Shown here: positions 30,910-40,295 of the stretch, piece by piece
Position numbering within the stretch: the first letter of the stretch is position 1
How the letters are laid out: every line of letters begins with the position of its first letter
Assembly (NCBI RefSeq): GCF_023806635.1
Contig: NZ_JAMTDQ010000081.1
Span: 1 to 64,000, forward strand
Direction: 5' to 3'
Length of the DNA stretch: 64,000 nt
Origin: Accumulibacter sp.
GTDB taxonomy: Bacteria; Pseudomonadota; Gammaproteobacteria; Burkholderiales; Rhodocyclaceae
The notes under the pieces: generated by a model
What the model was told of the DNA's origin: nothing
Databases searched by the model: none
The model's input: the letters and a program-made list of their open reading frames with translations, nothing else
Translations under genes and position numbers: made by a program

Positions 30910-31261
30910 TGGCGGTCTCCATTTGACGCCCTGATTGAAGCACAAGGACCCTGTAAATGCAACAGGATTGCGTCTGGGGGTGCCGCTGGCTTTCTCCACC
31001 GCGGCGAGGTGGCCGGGAGGCAGCAGCGCGCTGGCGAATTCGGCGATAATCGGCGGCGCCCCGTCGCTCGGCCAGCCGTCCGACGGTGTGCAACGTCGCT
31101 CGACGAGAGATGAAAGACATGCTGCTGAACCTTCCTTGCCGTTGCCGCCGCCGCTCGGTCGACCTGTGCCGGCAGCCGCCACGCGCCCCGGCCGGCAGCC
31201 ACTGGCGATCGCCGCTTCGCCAGGCGCTTGCCGTCTTGGGCGTGGCTGCCCGCGCAGTGCA
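30910..31261. other. Divergent promoter region between the DUF2796 operon and the jet operon
   Basis: About 350 bases containing the palindrome at 30950-30966. A 51-codon frame at 31110-31265 (+) has a TGA that overlaps the jetA ATG. Its composition is arginine-rich and no good ribosome-binding site precedes it, so I do not call it a gene. Confidence 0.4.
30950..30966. promoter_or_regulatory. Palindromic candidate operator upstream of the DUF2796-ABC operon
   Basis: CCTGTAAATGCAACAGG: arms CCTGT and ACAGG around a 7-nt AT-rich centre, 41-57 bases upstream of the DUF2796 start. Its position suits a repressor such as a Fur-family regulator (Zur), but it does not clearly match the Zur consensus I know. 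Confidence 0.35.
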
Positions 31262-32566
31262 ATGAGCCAGCAGCCGGCCCGCTCGCCGGGCGTGCCACTC
31301 GGCGATTTCCTCGCCGCAGGCGTCGTCGCCGAGGATGTCCCGTCGCTCTTCCCGCTGCTTTCGGCACGGCCCTTGCTGGCTGCTTTCGTCGCGCTGTTTC
31401 GCGGCGGCGACGACGAGGTGCTGATCCGCCTGGCAGTGCTCAAGGGCATCGGTACGCGCGCCGAGTCACCCTTCTGGTCGCCACGCGAACTCGAGGAACA
31501 GTTCGTCTGGCTCGATCCGGTCAAGCTCGACACGGTGCTCAAACGGTTGCGCGAGCACGAACTGCTGATCTGGGACGGCGAGCAGCGGTTGTATCATCTG
31601 GCGCCCACCGGTCGCATGGCGCTGGCGGCGATCGACCTGATGCTGCAGTTCGCCGCCGAGGAGGACGCCGAACTCGGCTTCCTCGCGTCGCAGGTCGCTG
31701 CCGGCGGTGCCGTCGGTCGTCTGTCGACGGATACGCTGCGCCACCTGCTCGCGCGCCTTGCCGAGCTGGAAGCGCAGTTCGCAGCCGCCGTCGCTTCCGG
31801 TTCCGAGTTCCGCCTGGTCGCCGCGCAGACGCGACTGCAATCGGTCTGGCAGTGGATGGAGAAGGGCACCGCCATCCTCGCCAGCCTCTCGGAGGAAGGC
31901 TTTGACGATGCCACCTGGCGGCTGGCACAGGAGATCGGCGCGCGCCAGTCGCGCATCATGCGCATGACTTCGGTCTTCCAGCGCGAGCTGGCGGCGATCG
32001 CGCGCCAGCGCGTTCATCTCTCGCAGGGGGGCCTGTCGTCGTCGGAAGTCGCCGCCTGGCTGAAGGGGCTCGACGTCGAGCGGATTGCGGCGCTGGCCGA
32101 CGGCGCCCTGAGCATCGTCGTGGAGCCCGTCTTTGCGCTGCAGGACGTCATGCTCGACATCGCCGAGGCCGAGCTGATCGACCGCCAGCACCCGGACCGC
32201 CGCCGTTCGAGCCTGCCGCCGCCGGCAGCGGTGGCGACGACGCTCGAGCTGCCGGTCGAGCCGCCGCCCGAGCTGGCAGCGCTGCTGCAGGTTCTGCAGC
32301 ATGTCGACGGCCCGATGCCGGTCGCCGATGTGGTCGTCGGCGGCGGCTTCCGCGCGGCGTCGTACCGCCTCTCGCTGCTGCCTCTCCTCGGTGAGGACAA
32401 GGCGTCGTCCGAACTGGCGCCGCTGGCTGCGCTGCCGGTGCGACTGCTGTGGTCGGCCGAGGCCGCGGCGGGGGCGCTGACGGCCGTCGATCGCGCGGAA
32501 GTGGCGGCGCTCACGCCCGGAGTCGTCGCGCCGCTGCCGGCGCGGCCCGGAAACCTGCCTGGATGA
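31262..32566 (+). CDS. jetA: JetA-like (MukF/MksF-type kleisin) subunit of a Wadjet system
   Basis: A 434-residue protein. Residues about 10-125 form a winged-helix-like region with LLSARPLLAAFVALFRGGDDE and LDTVLKRLREHELLIWD, followed by a helical middle, in the manner of MukF/MksF kleisins. A linker rich in Pro and Ala (SSLPPPAAVATTLELPVEPPPE) leads to a small C-terminal domain. The call rests mainly on position: it is first in a four-gene set followed by a MukE-like protein, an SMC ATPase and a Toprim protein. In Wadjet, JetABC form a condensin that extrudes plasmid DNA. I do not see the DUF3375 pattern of type I JetA, so the subtype is open. The start at 31262 is the one that begins family-like sequence; its ribosome-binding site is weak. 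Confidence 0.78.
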   Translation: MSQQPARSPGVPLGDFLAAGVVAEDVPSLFPLLSARPLLAAFVALFRGGDDEVLIRLAVLKGIGTRAESPFWSPRELEEQFVWLDPVKLDTVLKRLREHELLIWDGEQRLYHLAPTGRMALAAIDLMLQFAAEEDAELGFLASQVAAGGAVGRLSTDTLRHLLARLAELEAQFAAAVASGSEFRLVAAQTRLQSVWQWMEKGTAILASLSEEGFDDATWRLAQEIGARQSRIMRMTSVFQRELAAIARQRVHLSQGGLSSSEVAAWLKGLDVERIAALADGALSIVVEPVFALQDVMLDIAEAELIDRQHPDRRRSSLPPPAAVATTLELPVEPPPELAALLQVLQHVDGPMPVADVVVGGGFRAASYRLSLLPLLGEDKASSELAPLAALPVRLLWSAEAAAGALTAVDRAEVAALTPGVVAPLPARPGNLPG

Positions 32567-32573
32567 TCCGCCG

Positions 32574-33215
32574 ATGGACGCTGCACCGCTGATTGCCCGC
32601 CTGCTTGCCCGTCGCAGCCTGCCGCGCAGCGATCCGGGCGTTTCCCGCCTGCTCGTCGATGCCGGGCTGCGCGGCGAGGTCGAGGCGCGGCTGGCCGCCT
32701 GCGGACTGCGCCTCCTCGACCATCCCTATGCGGCGAACGTCGCGATCGGCGTCGACCGCACTGCCGAGAGCGCCGTCTTCGAGACCGAGAAGGACTGGCA
32801 GGCGAGCAACGTCGGCCTGTCGCGGGATGTCGTGGCGCTTCTGGTCCTGCTCTGGGCGCTGATCATTCTGCCGAAGCGGGAACGCCAGATCAGCCGCGAC
32901 AGTCTCGAGAGCCAGGGCCAGAGCGAGCTCTTCGGGAGCTCGCGGCCGGTCGATCGCGACCCTGCGGCGGTCTCCGGCGTCGTCGCCGAGAGCGCGCTGC
33001 TCGACGACTACGGCAAGCTTCTCGGCGGCAAGGCGCGCGTCCGCCAGTTCATGCTGCCGACGCTCGGCCGGCTCGGCTTCATCGAGCGCCGGCTGGGGAT
33101 GATCCATGAGGGCCCGCTGCTCGACCTGGCGCTCGACTATGCGGAACTGGCGCCGCGCATCCTGCAGGGCGCGCTCGGCGACCTGCTGCGCCAGCGCAGC
33201 GCGGGGGCAGGCTGA
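32574..33215 (+). CDS. jetB: JetB-like (MukE/MksE-type) subunit
   Basis: A 213-residue, mostly helical protein, the size of MukE/MksE/JetB subunits. SRDVVALLVLLWALIILPKRERQ and LLDDYGKLLGGKARVRQFMLPTLGRLGFIERR look like the two winged-helix elements by which these proteins dock on kleisin and DNA. It starts 7 bases after the jetA stop, and its own stop overlaps the jetC ATG (TGATG). It is assigned by context and fold-like pattern rather than by a diagnostic motif. Confidence 0.75.
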   Translation: MDAAPLIARLLARRSLPRSDPGVSRLLVDAGLRGEVEARLAACGLRLLDHPYAANVAIGVDRTAESAVFETEKDWQASNVGLSRDVVALLVLLWALIILPKRERQISRDSLESQGQSELFGSSRPVDRDPAAVSGVVAESALLDDYGKLLGGKARVRQFMLPTLGRLGFIERRLGMIHEGPLLDLALDYAELAPRILQGALGDLLRQRSAGAG

Positions 33216-36022
33216 TGTTCCGCTTCGAGACGCTCGAACTCGTCCACTGGGACTACTGGCAGCGGCTCGAAGTCCCGCTCGCGGCGCCCATCGTCACCAT
33301 CGTCGGCGCCAACGGCTCGGGCAAGACGACGCTGCTCGACGCCCTGCGCACGCTGCTGGCGCTCGAGTGCTCGGGGCACGGCAGCCGCAAGCGCGACTAC
33401 AAGCGCTACGTGCGGCGCAATGGCGAGGACTTCGCGTGGCTGCGCGCGGTCGTCGACAACCGCCGGCTGCCCAACCAGCGGCGTCCGTTCTGGCCACCGC
33501 ACCAGGAGGAACAGGTGACGCTGGCCTGCCGCATCGAGCGCAAGGGCGGCGACTGGACGCGGGTCTACTTCCTCGCGCCGGGAGACGTGGCGATCGAACG
33601 CATCGAGGCCGAGGGGACCGAGTACGGCGTCCGCGACTGGCGGCAGCTGCTGCACCAGGCGGGGCTGACGCCGGCGCTGGCGCGCGTGCTGTCGCTCGAG
33701 CAGGGGCAGACCGACAAGCTGTGCGAACTGTCGGGCAGGGAACTGCTCGATCTGGTCTTCCAGGTCTTTGGTGACAAGGAGACGCTCGACCGCTATGCCG
33801 AGGCACGCGCGCACCAGGAACTGGTGACTGCCGAGCTGAAGGCGATGCAGGGCGAGGAGTCGCGGCTCGCCAACGAGCTCGAACGCTTCGAGCAGAAGGT
33901 GAACCGTCACCTCGAGTGGCAGGCGCTGGCGAGCGAGCGGCAGGAACTGGTCGCCGAGACGCGGCCCCGGCTCGAATTCCATGCCCTCAACGAATCGATC
34001 CGCGGTGCGCGCCGCCAGCTGGCGGCAACGCGCCGCGACTGGCGGCGGCTGCGCGCCGAGCTGCAGGCGTGCAGCGACGGGCAGCCGTCGCGACGGCGCG
34101 CCGTACAGCAAGCGGCCGACGCGCGGGGCGCCGCCGAGACCGCCGAGCAGGCGGCGAACGCGGTGCTCAACCAGGCGAATGCCGAGCGCACCCGCTGGCT
34201 GACCCGGCTCGAGGAGCGCCAGCGCCTGCTCGCTGCGGCCCGCGTCGAGGGTGGCGATCCGCTGGCCGACCAGGAGGCCCTGGAAGCGGCCGAAGCCGAA
34301 CGCGATGCCCTGCGCCTGCAACTGGCCGCCGCTGACGCGGAACTGAAGCGGGTCGGCGAACTGCTGCACGAACTCGCCGCCGGCCGGCGCGCCGATCCGC
34401 AGGATGTCTGCCGGTTTCGTGCGGCGCTCGATGGCGCCGGCATCGGCCACACGCTGCTCGCCGAGCGGCTGGAAATCGCCGACGAAGGCTGGGCGAGTGC
34501 CGTCGAGGCGGTCCTCGCCCCGTTTGCCGACATCGTCCTCCTGAACGACGCACGCCAGGCGGAGGAGGCCTTCGTCCTCGGCGAGCGGCTGCGTTACCGG
34601 CACTACCTCGTGCCCGAGAGCGTCGCGGTTCCGCCGGCCGGCGCCGGCTCGCTGCTCGAGGTGCTGCGTTTGCGCGGTCCGGTTCCCGAGTGGCTGATCG
34701 GCCTCCTGCAGCGCACGCAACGCGTCGCGGACGCCGCCGCCGGCGCCCGCCTGCCACGCGGCCAGGACTGGGTGACCCGCCAGGGCTACCTGCGCGAGCG
34801 GCGTGGCGGCCGCCATGCCGCACCCGACCTGCCGCGCTTCGGCGAGGCCAGGCTGGCCGCACTGCGCGAGCGCGCGGAGCAACTGACGAACGAGGCGAAT
34901 CCTTTGCGTGCACGCCTGCGCGTCGTCGACGCCCGCCTCGCCGCGCTGCGCCAGCGCGTCCTGGGCAGCGACGCGCGCCGCGACCTGGCGGCGCGGGCCG
35001 GCGAGTTCGCCGCGGCGGAGGACCACCTGCAGCGCGCCGACGAGGCGCATCAGGACGCCGCCCGCGCCGCCCTCGGCACGCGCCAGGAACGCCAGCGCTG
35101 CGAAGAGGGGCTGCGCAGCGCGCAGCTTGCCGAGACGGCGCTGGCCAGCCAGATCGCCGGCCTGCGCAGCGCGTTGCCCGGGCTCGAGAACCTCGCCGGG
35201 CGGCGCGAGCAGGCAGAGCGCTTGCGTCGGCTGCGCCGGCAGCGCCGCGAGCTGCCGTCGGCTTGGCAGGAGGCGGCCGGCAACCAGGCGCTGGCCGAGC
35301 AATGGGGCGACGCGCGCGCGATCGATCGCCGGATTGCCGAGATCGAGCGCCGCTTCGCGCAGGAATCCTGGGAGACCGACGGTACCGTCGTCGCCCTGCG
35401 CGACAATCTGCGCGACAGCCTGCAACGCCAGCAGCGCGAGGTTGGCGACCGCCGCCGCGACAACGACATGGCGCGCGCGCAGACCGACGCCGCGCGCAGC
35501 GAGTACGTCAAGGTGTTGCGCCACACCGCCAGCCGCTACGCCAGGAACCTGCGCCTGCTCGGCGAGATGGCCGGCGTTCGCGTCGAAGTCGAACTGCCGC
35601 CGCTGGCGGCCGAAGAGGGCGCTCTGGCGCAGGCGGCGCTGGTCGTCCGCTTCGAATTCGATGCCAAGGGCCTGATGGGAATGAACGACTCGGATGCCTC
35701 CGGCGGCCAGCAGGTCGTCAAGTCGCTGATCCTGCTCGTCGGGCTGATGATGGAGGAAGCGCATCCGGGCGGCTTCGTCTTCATCGACGAGCCCTTTGCC
35801 CACCTCGACATCATGAACATCGAGCGCGTCAGTGCATTCCTCAGGGCGACCCGCGCGCAGTACCTGCTGACCACGCCGGTGACCCACAACATCGGGGTTT
35901 ACGATCCGGCGTCGATCACCCTGGTGACCGCCAAGAAGCGTCCCGACGAGCGCTGGGCGAGCCGCGTCGGCGTCCTGGTACGGGCACCCGCTGCCGCCAC
36001 GGCGATTGCCGGCGATGCCTGA
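33215..36022 (+). CDS. jetC: JetC-like SMC/MukB-type condensin ATPase
   Basis: A 935-residue SMC-like ATPase. The N-terminal head has Walker A GANGSGKTT (31-39), and about residues 200-780 are long Arg/Glu/Ala-rich coiled coil with a central globular break. The C-terminal head has the ABC signature SGGQQ (829-833) and Walker B FVFIDEPFAHLD with Asp858-Glu859. The compact coiled coil and position between MukE-like and Toprim genes identify the JetC/MksB motor, which loads on DNA as a dimer with JetA and JetB. It is shorter than the roughly 1100 residues usual for JetC. It overlaps jetB by one base and jetD by eight. Confidence 0.88.
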   Translation: MFRFETLELVHWDYWQRLEVPLAAPIVTIVGANGSGKTTLLDALRTLLALECSGHGSRKRDYKRYVRRNGEDFAWLRAVVDNRRLPNQRRPFWPPHQEEQVTLACRIERKGGDWTRVYFLAPGDVAIERIEAEGTEYGVRDWRQLLHQAGLTPALARVLSLEQGQTDKLCELSGRELLDLVFQVFGDKETLDRYAEARAHQELVTAELKAMQGEESRLANELERFEQKVNRHLEWQALASERQELVAETRPRLEFHALNESIRGARRQLAATRRDWRRLRAELQACSDGQPSRRRAVQQAADARGAAETAEQAANAVLNQANAERTRWLTRLEERQRLLAAARVEGGDPLADQEALEAAEAERDALRLQLAAADAELKRVGELLHELAAGRRADPQDVCRFRAALDGAGIGHTLLAERLEIADEGWASAVEAVLAPFADIVLLNDARQAEEAFVLGERLRYRHYLVPESVAVPPAGAGSLLEVLRLRGPVPEWLIGLLQRTQRVADAAAGARLPRGQDWVTRQGYLRERRGGRHAAPDLPRFGEARLAALRERAEQLTNEANPLRARLRVVDARLAALRQRVLGSDARRDLAARAGEFAAAEDHLQRADEAHQDAARAALGTRQERQRCEEGLRSAQLAETALASQIAGLRSALPGLENLAGRREQAERLRRLRRQRRELPSAWQEAAGNQALAEQWGDARAIDRRIAEIERRFAQESWETDGTVVALRDNLRDSLQRQQREVGDRRRDNDMARAQTDAARSEYVKVLRHTASRYARNLRLLGEMAGVRVEVELPPLAAEEGALAQAALVVRFEFDAKGLMGMNDSDASGGQQVVKSLILLVGLMMEEAHPGGFVFIDEPFAHLDIMNIERVSAFLRATRAQYLLTTPVTHNIGVYDPASITLVTAKKRPDERWASRVGVLVRAPAAATAIAGDA

Positions 36023-37193
36023 ACAAATCGAGTGGCTTGGCGCCGGCCCGCCGTGGCGGCGGCGCCGGCGCCGCTTCGACGGGCCGCGCGGGGCCGCCGA
36101 CACCCTGCCGGCCGAGCGCCGCGCACTGCTCGCGCGCTGGCTGCGCCGTGGCGGCAGGAGCTACTGGGAGACCCTGGCGGGCGATGCCGGCAAGGCCTAT
36201 CCGCTGGCGCAGGCGCTTCTCGAATGGCTCGTGCAGGGCGGCTGGGCGGTGCTCGACGAAGAACTGCGCGGGCAGGGCTGGTGGCCGCGCCAGGTCGAAA
36301 TCGTCGATCCCGGGGCGTTGCGGACGGCGCTTGGTCTGCCCGATCCGCAGGCCGCGCGGCAGGCCTGGGAGAGCGCCGAACGCACGCACTTCGTGCATCC
36401 CGAACTGCTCGCCGCGGCCGAAGCACTGGCCGCGCTGCCGCCGGCGCGGGCGCTGCGCCGCCTGGCGCTCCTCGAACGCCTCGATTCCTGGCAGGGCGAA
36501 GAACGCAGCGGCACGCGCCGCGATTTCGCCTGGTTCGCCCGCGGCGATACGAAGAGCATCAGCGAGGCCGAGTGGAACTGGCTGGCCGAGCACTGCGACC
36601 TCGCCGGCTTCGGCATCAGCGGCCATACGCCGCAGCTCCTGATCGCCGCACCCGTGCTGCTGCATGTACAGTTGCCGGGACGCCGCATCGCCAGCATCGC
36701 GCTCGATGCCGCGGCCGACTGGATCGGCCTCACCCCGGCGACGGTTGCCGCCATCGTCGGTGCCGATGCCTGTCTGCGCTGCTGGCGGCTGGTCGAGAAC
36801 CGCAGCAGTTTCGAGCGCCTCGCCCGGCAGCGTCCGTTCGGCGACGGCGTCGTCTGGCTGCCCGGCTTTCCGCCGGGCTGGTGGCGGACGGCGATGGCGC
36901 GCCTGCTTGCCTGCGCACCGGCAGCGGCCGACATCGCCTGCGACCCCGACCCGGCCGGCATCGCCATCGCGCTCGAGGCCGGACATATCTGGGAAGCCGC
37001 CGGTCTCGCCTGGCAGGCGCCGGAAATGGCTGCCGCGCGCCTGCACGGCCTGCCGCAACGCAAGCCGCTGACCGAGGCCGATCGCCGGCAGCTCGCACGG
37101 CTGCGCGCCGCCGGACTGCCGGCGACGTTCGCCGGGCTCGCCGCGGCGCTCGACGAGCTGGGCGAGAAGGGCGAGCAGGAGGGCTATCTGTGA
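36015..37193 (+). CDS. jetD: JetD-like Toprim nuclease subunit
   Basis: A 392-residue protein. The C-terminal half has a Toprim core: Glu261 in LVENRSSFERLA and the Asp310-x-Asp312 pair in ACDPDPAGIAIA. Upstream, RDFAWFARGDTKSISEAEWNWL resembles the R-D-F...GD-(S/T)-K block of the DUF2220 region of JetD/MksG. The N-terminal half, with a basic start (WRRRRRRFDGPRG), would be the arm domain. JetD is the subunit that cleaves DNA held by the JetABC motor. An upstream TTG at 36006 is possible, but the ATG at 36015 is more likely. It overlaps jetC, and its stop overlaps the next gene. Confidence 0.8.
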   Translation: MPEQIEWLGAGPPWRRRRRRFDGPRGAADTLPAERRALLARWLRRGGRSYWETLAGDAGKAYPLAQALLEWLVQGGWAVLDEELRGQGWWPRQVEIVDPGALRTALGLPDPQAARQAWESAERTHFVHPELLAAAEALAALPPARALRRLALLERLDSWQGEERSGTRRDFAWFARGDTKSISEAEWNWLAEHCDLAGFGISGHTPQLLIAAPVLLHVQLPGRRIASIALDAAADWIGLTPATVAAIVGADACLRCWRLVENRSSFERLARQRPFGDGVVWLPGFPPGWWRTAMARLLACAPAAADIACDPDPAGIAIALEAGHIWEAAGLAWQAPEMAAARLHGLPQRKPLTEADRRQLARLRAAGLPATFAGLAAALDELGEKGEQEGYL

Positions 37194-37621
37194 TGGCGTC
37201 GCCGCCGGACGCGACGGCGGGCAAGCTCTTCGCCGGTCTGCCGCCGATCGGCGAGGCTGGCGAGCAGTTCGTGCAGCTCGTTCAGCGAAGCGGTCTGCTA
37301 ATCGAGCGCATCGTCTCGAGCGGCCAGGCGAGTCCGCCCGGTTTCTGGTACGACCAGCCAGAGGCGGAATGGGTGCTGCTGCTGCAGGGCGAGGCGCTGC
37401 TGCGCTTCGCCGACGAAGACGAGGCGCGCCGCCTGCAGGCCGGTGACTGGCTGGACATCGCCGCACACCGTCGCCACCGCGTCGAGTGGACGGCGCCCGA
37501 TCGCCTGACGATCTGGCTGGCGGTGTTCTACGGCGACGAAGGCAGGCATCCGGCCGAGGCCGGACGACAGCGGTGTGAAGCCAGCACCGAATGCCTCCGT
37601 CCAAGCGGTGAAGTGGTCTAA
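37193..37621 (+). CDS. Cupin-domain protein coupled to jetD, C-terminus altered by an IS
   Basis: The ATG at 37193 overlaps the jetD stop (TGATG). The 142-residue product has a single cupin barrel: GFWYDQPEAEWVLLLQGEALLRFADE, GDWLDIAAHRRHRVEWT and LTIWLAVFYGD. Cupin sequence ends near residue 115. The last 27 residues (GRHPAEAGRQRCEASTECLR onward) look foreign, and the terminal GTG-GTC-TAA comes from the left end of the IS3-family element. The native end was probably lost. Overlap with jetD suggests co-expression, but whether it belongs to the defence system is not known. Similar stand-alone cupins are common. Confidence 0.7.
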   Translation: MASPPDATAGKLFAGLPPIGEAGEQFVQLVQRSGLLIERIVSSGQASPPGFWYDQPEAEWVLLLQGEALLRFADEDEARRLQAGDWLDIAAHRRHRVEWTAPDRLTIWLAVFYGDEGRHPAEAGRQRCEASTECLRPSGEVV

Positions 37622-37642
37622 TTTCGCTGGACACCCCGATAG

Positions 37643-38856
<1,214 letters not shown>

Positions 38857-38868
38857 CCACTAAACTGT

Positions 38869-38988
38869 GTGGCGGAGCGGCTGAAGAAGAAGGACTACCG
38901 GCCGGAAGCGATCAAGCGGGTCTGGATACCGAAGCCGAACGGCAAGCTGCGCCCCCTGGGGATACCGACGATCACTGACCGGGCTCTG
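38869..38988 (+). pseudogene. Fragment of a group II intron reverse transcriptase
   Basis: Forty codons encode AERLKKKDYRPEAIKRVWIP followed by KPNGKLRPLGIPTITDRAL. This is the conserved block (Y-x-P...R-x-x-IPK-x-NGK-x-RPLGIPT-x-x-DR) near the start of group II intron reverse transcriptases and maturases. Nothing before or after it belongs to that family: the IS3 element ends 6 bases upstream and the frame runs on into a YyaL-type tail. It is a dead fragment trapped at a junction. Confidence 0.8.
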
Positions 38989-39339
38989 TCTGCCCACTCG
39001 GCTGTGCTCGCGGCGCAGCCGTTCAGCATGAGCGAGGCGCTGCTCGCCGTCGAGTTCCACGCTGGCACGGTGCTCGAGGTCGTGGTCGTCTGGCCTGATG
39101 GTGCCGCCGCCGCTGCGGCGCCCTTGCTCGATGTCGTGCGCCGGAGCTTCCCGCCGGCGCACGTGCTTGCCGGTGGCGCCGAGTCGGTGATCGATTCGCT
39201 CGCCAGCAGTGTTCCTTTCGTTCGCGGCAAGCGCGCTCAGGCGGGTCTGCCGACCGCGTACGTCTGCCAGCAAGGCCGCTGCGATCTGCCACTCACCGAT
39301 GCCGCGGCGCTGGCCGCGCTGCTCGGACGGATTGCCTGA
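38989..39339 (+). pseudogene. C-terminal fragment of a YyaL/DUF255 thioredoxin-domain protein
   Basis: About 116 residues, in frame with the preceding reverse-transcriptase fragment: FSMSEALLAVEFHAGTVLEV, then VPFVRGKRAQAGLPTAYVCQ and GRCDLPLTDAAALAALL. This resembles the extreme C-terminus of YyaL (spermatogenesis-associated-protein-20 type) proteins, normally about 650-700 residues. The thioredoxin and glycosidase-like parts are missing from the window. The end and stop look native. Confidence 0.65.
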
Positions 39340-39346
39340 GCGGGCC

Positions 39347-40024
39347 ATGTCGGCGGTGACACCGGATCGGCCGTCGGCGACCGCGGCAGGAGCCTCGGGA
39401 GAGCAACCGGTACGATGCTTCTGGTGCCAGCAATCGACGCTTCTGATCGACTACCACGACCACGAATGGGGTCGGCCGGTGACCGACGACTGCCGGTTGT
39501 TCGAGAAGATCTGCCTCGATGGCTTCCAGTCCGGCCTGAGCTGGTTGACCATACTCAGGAAGCGCGACTCCTTTCGCCGGGCCTTTGCCGGCTTCGACCC
39601 GCGGCCTGTGGCGGCTTTCGGCGAGCCCGAGGTGCAGCGACTGCTGCTCGACAATACGATCGTTCGCCATCGCGGCAAGATTCTGGCGGCGATCAACAAT
39701 GCCAGGCGGGCGCTGGCGCTGCAGGAGCAGTTTGGCAGCCTCTCGGCGTACTTCTGGCGCTTCGAGGTCGACGTCGCCGGCAGGCCGCAGGTGCCGACCC
39801 CGGAACACCTGCAGACGCTCAGTCAGTGCCCCGAGTCGGTGGCGCTTGCCAGAGATCTGCGGCAGAAGGGCTGGACCTTCGTTGGACCGACCACTGTGTA
39901 CGCCTTCATGCAGGCGATGGGTCTGGTGAATGATCACCAGCACGATTGTCGTGTCGGCCAGGCGCTGCGCGTCGCGTGCGGCGGGGCAGCCGCCGTGCGC
40001 GGGGCCCTGAGCGAGGAAAGCTAA
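39347..40024 (+). CDS. tag: DNA-3-methyladenine glycosylase I
   Basis: A 225-residue protein with a 20-residue extra N-terminus before RCFWCQ. Zinc ligands are Cys24, His37 in YHDHEWG, and the His and Cys in VNDHQHDC. The base-recognition helix reads LDGFQSGLSWLTILRKR, with Asp58 where E. coli Tag has Glu; this conservative change occurs in relatives. Tag removes 3-methyladenine from alkylated DNA. It begins 8 bases after the YyaL fragment, so the two were probably neighbours before the rearrangement. Confidence 0.95.
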   Translation: MSAVTPDRPSATAAGASGEQPVRCFWCQQSTLLIDYHDHEWGRPVTDDCRLFEKICLDGFQSGLSWLTILRKRDSFRRAFAGFDPRPVAAFGEPEVQRLLLDNTIVRHRGKILAAINNARRALALQEQFGSLSAYFWRFEVDVAGRPQVPTPEHLQTLSQCPESVALARDLRQKGWTFVGPTTVYAFMQAMGLVNDHQHDCRVGQALRVACGGAAAVRGALSEES

Positions 40025-40099
40025 GCCGCCTGCTCCGCACCGGCCTCGACTGCGCCAGATGTGACTGCACAGAGGCCGCACGCGAGGACCAGTAAGCAA

Positions 40100-40128
40100 A
40101 ACCCGGATCGTTTGACCAGACCCGAGTT
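40100..40128 (-). terminator. Weak hairpin downstream of the tRNA
   Basis: On the minus strand AACTCGG pairs with CCGGGTT (one G-T) across a 15-nt loop and runs into TT, about 12 bases past the tRNA 3' end. It may end the tRNA transcript. Confidence 0.35.
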
Positions 40129-40139
40129 CCTGCGTTACT

Positions 40140-40215
40140 TGGTGGAGACAGGCGGGATCGAACCGCCGACCTTCTGATTGCGAACCAGACGCTCTCCCAG
40201 CTGAGCTATGCCCCC
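40140..40215 (-). tRNA. tRNA-Ala (anticodon CGC)
   Basis: A 76-nt cloverleaf on the minus strand: acceptor GGGGGCA pairing with TGTCTCC (with G-U pairs), D arm GCTC-AGCTGGGA-GAGC, anticodon loop TTCGCAA with CGC at 34-36, T arm GGCGG-TTCGATC-CCGCC, and an encoded 3' CCA. The GGGGGC start is typical of bacterial alanine tRNAs, and anticodon CGC reads GCG. Confidence 0.95.
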
Positions 40216-40295
40216 GAAACCGCACGCATTCTATGCGTCGCGCCAGGCAGCGTCAACGCTGCCGACGGTCCGAGCCGCCGCGCGCGTCGCGGCCG

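Noticed and set aside
38869-38988. A functional group II intron
   Set aside because: Only about 40 codons of the reverse transcriptase remain and no intron RNA domain V-like hairpin is visible beside it.
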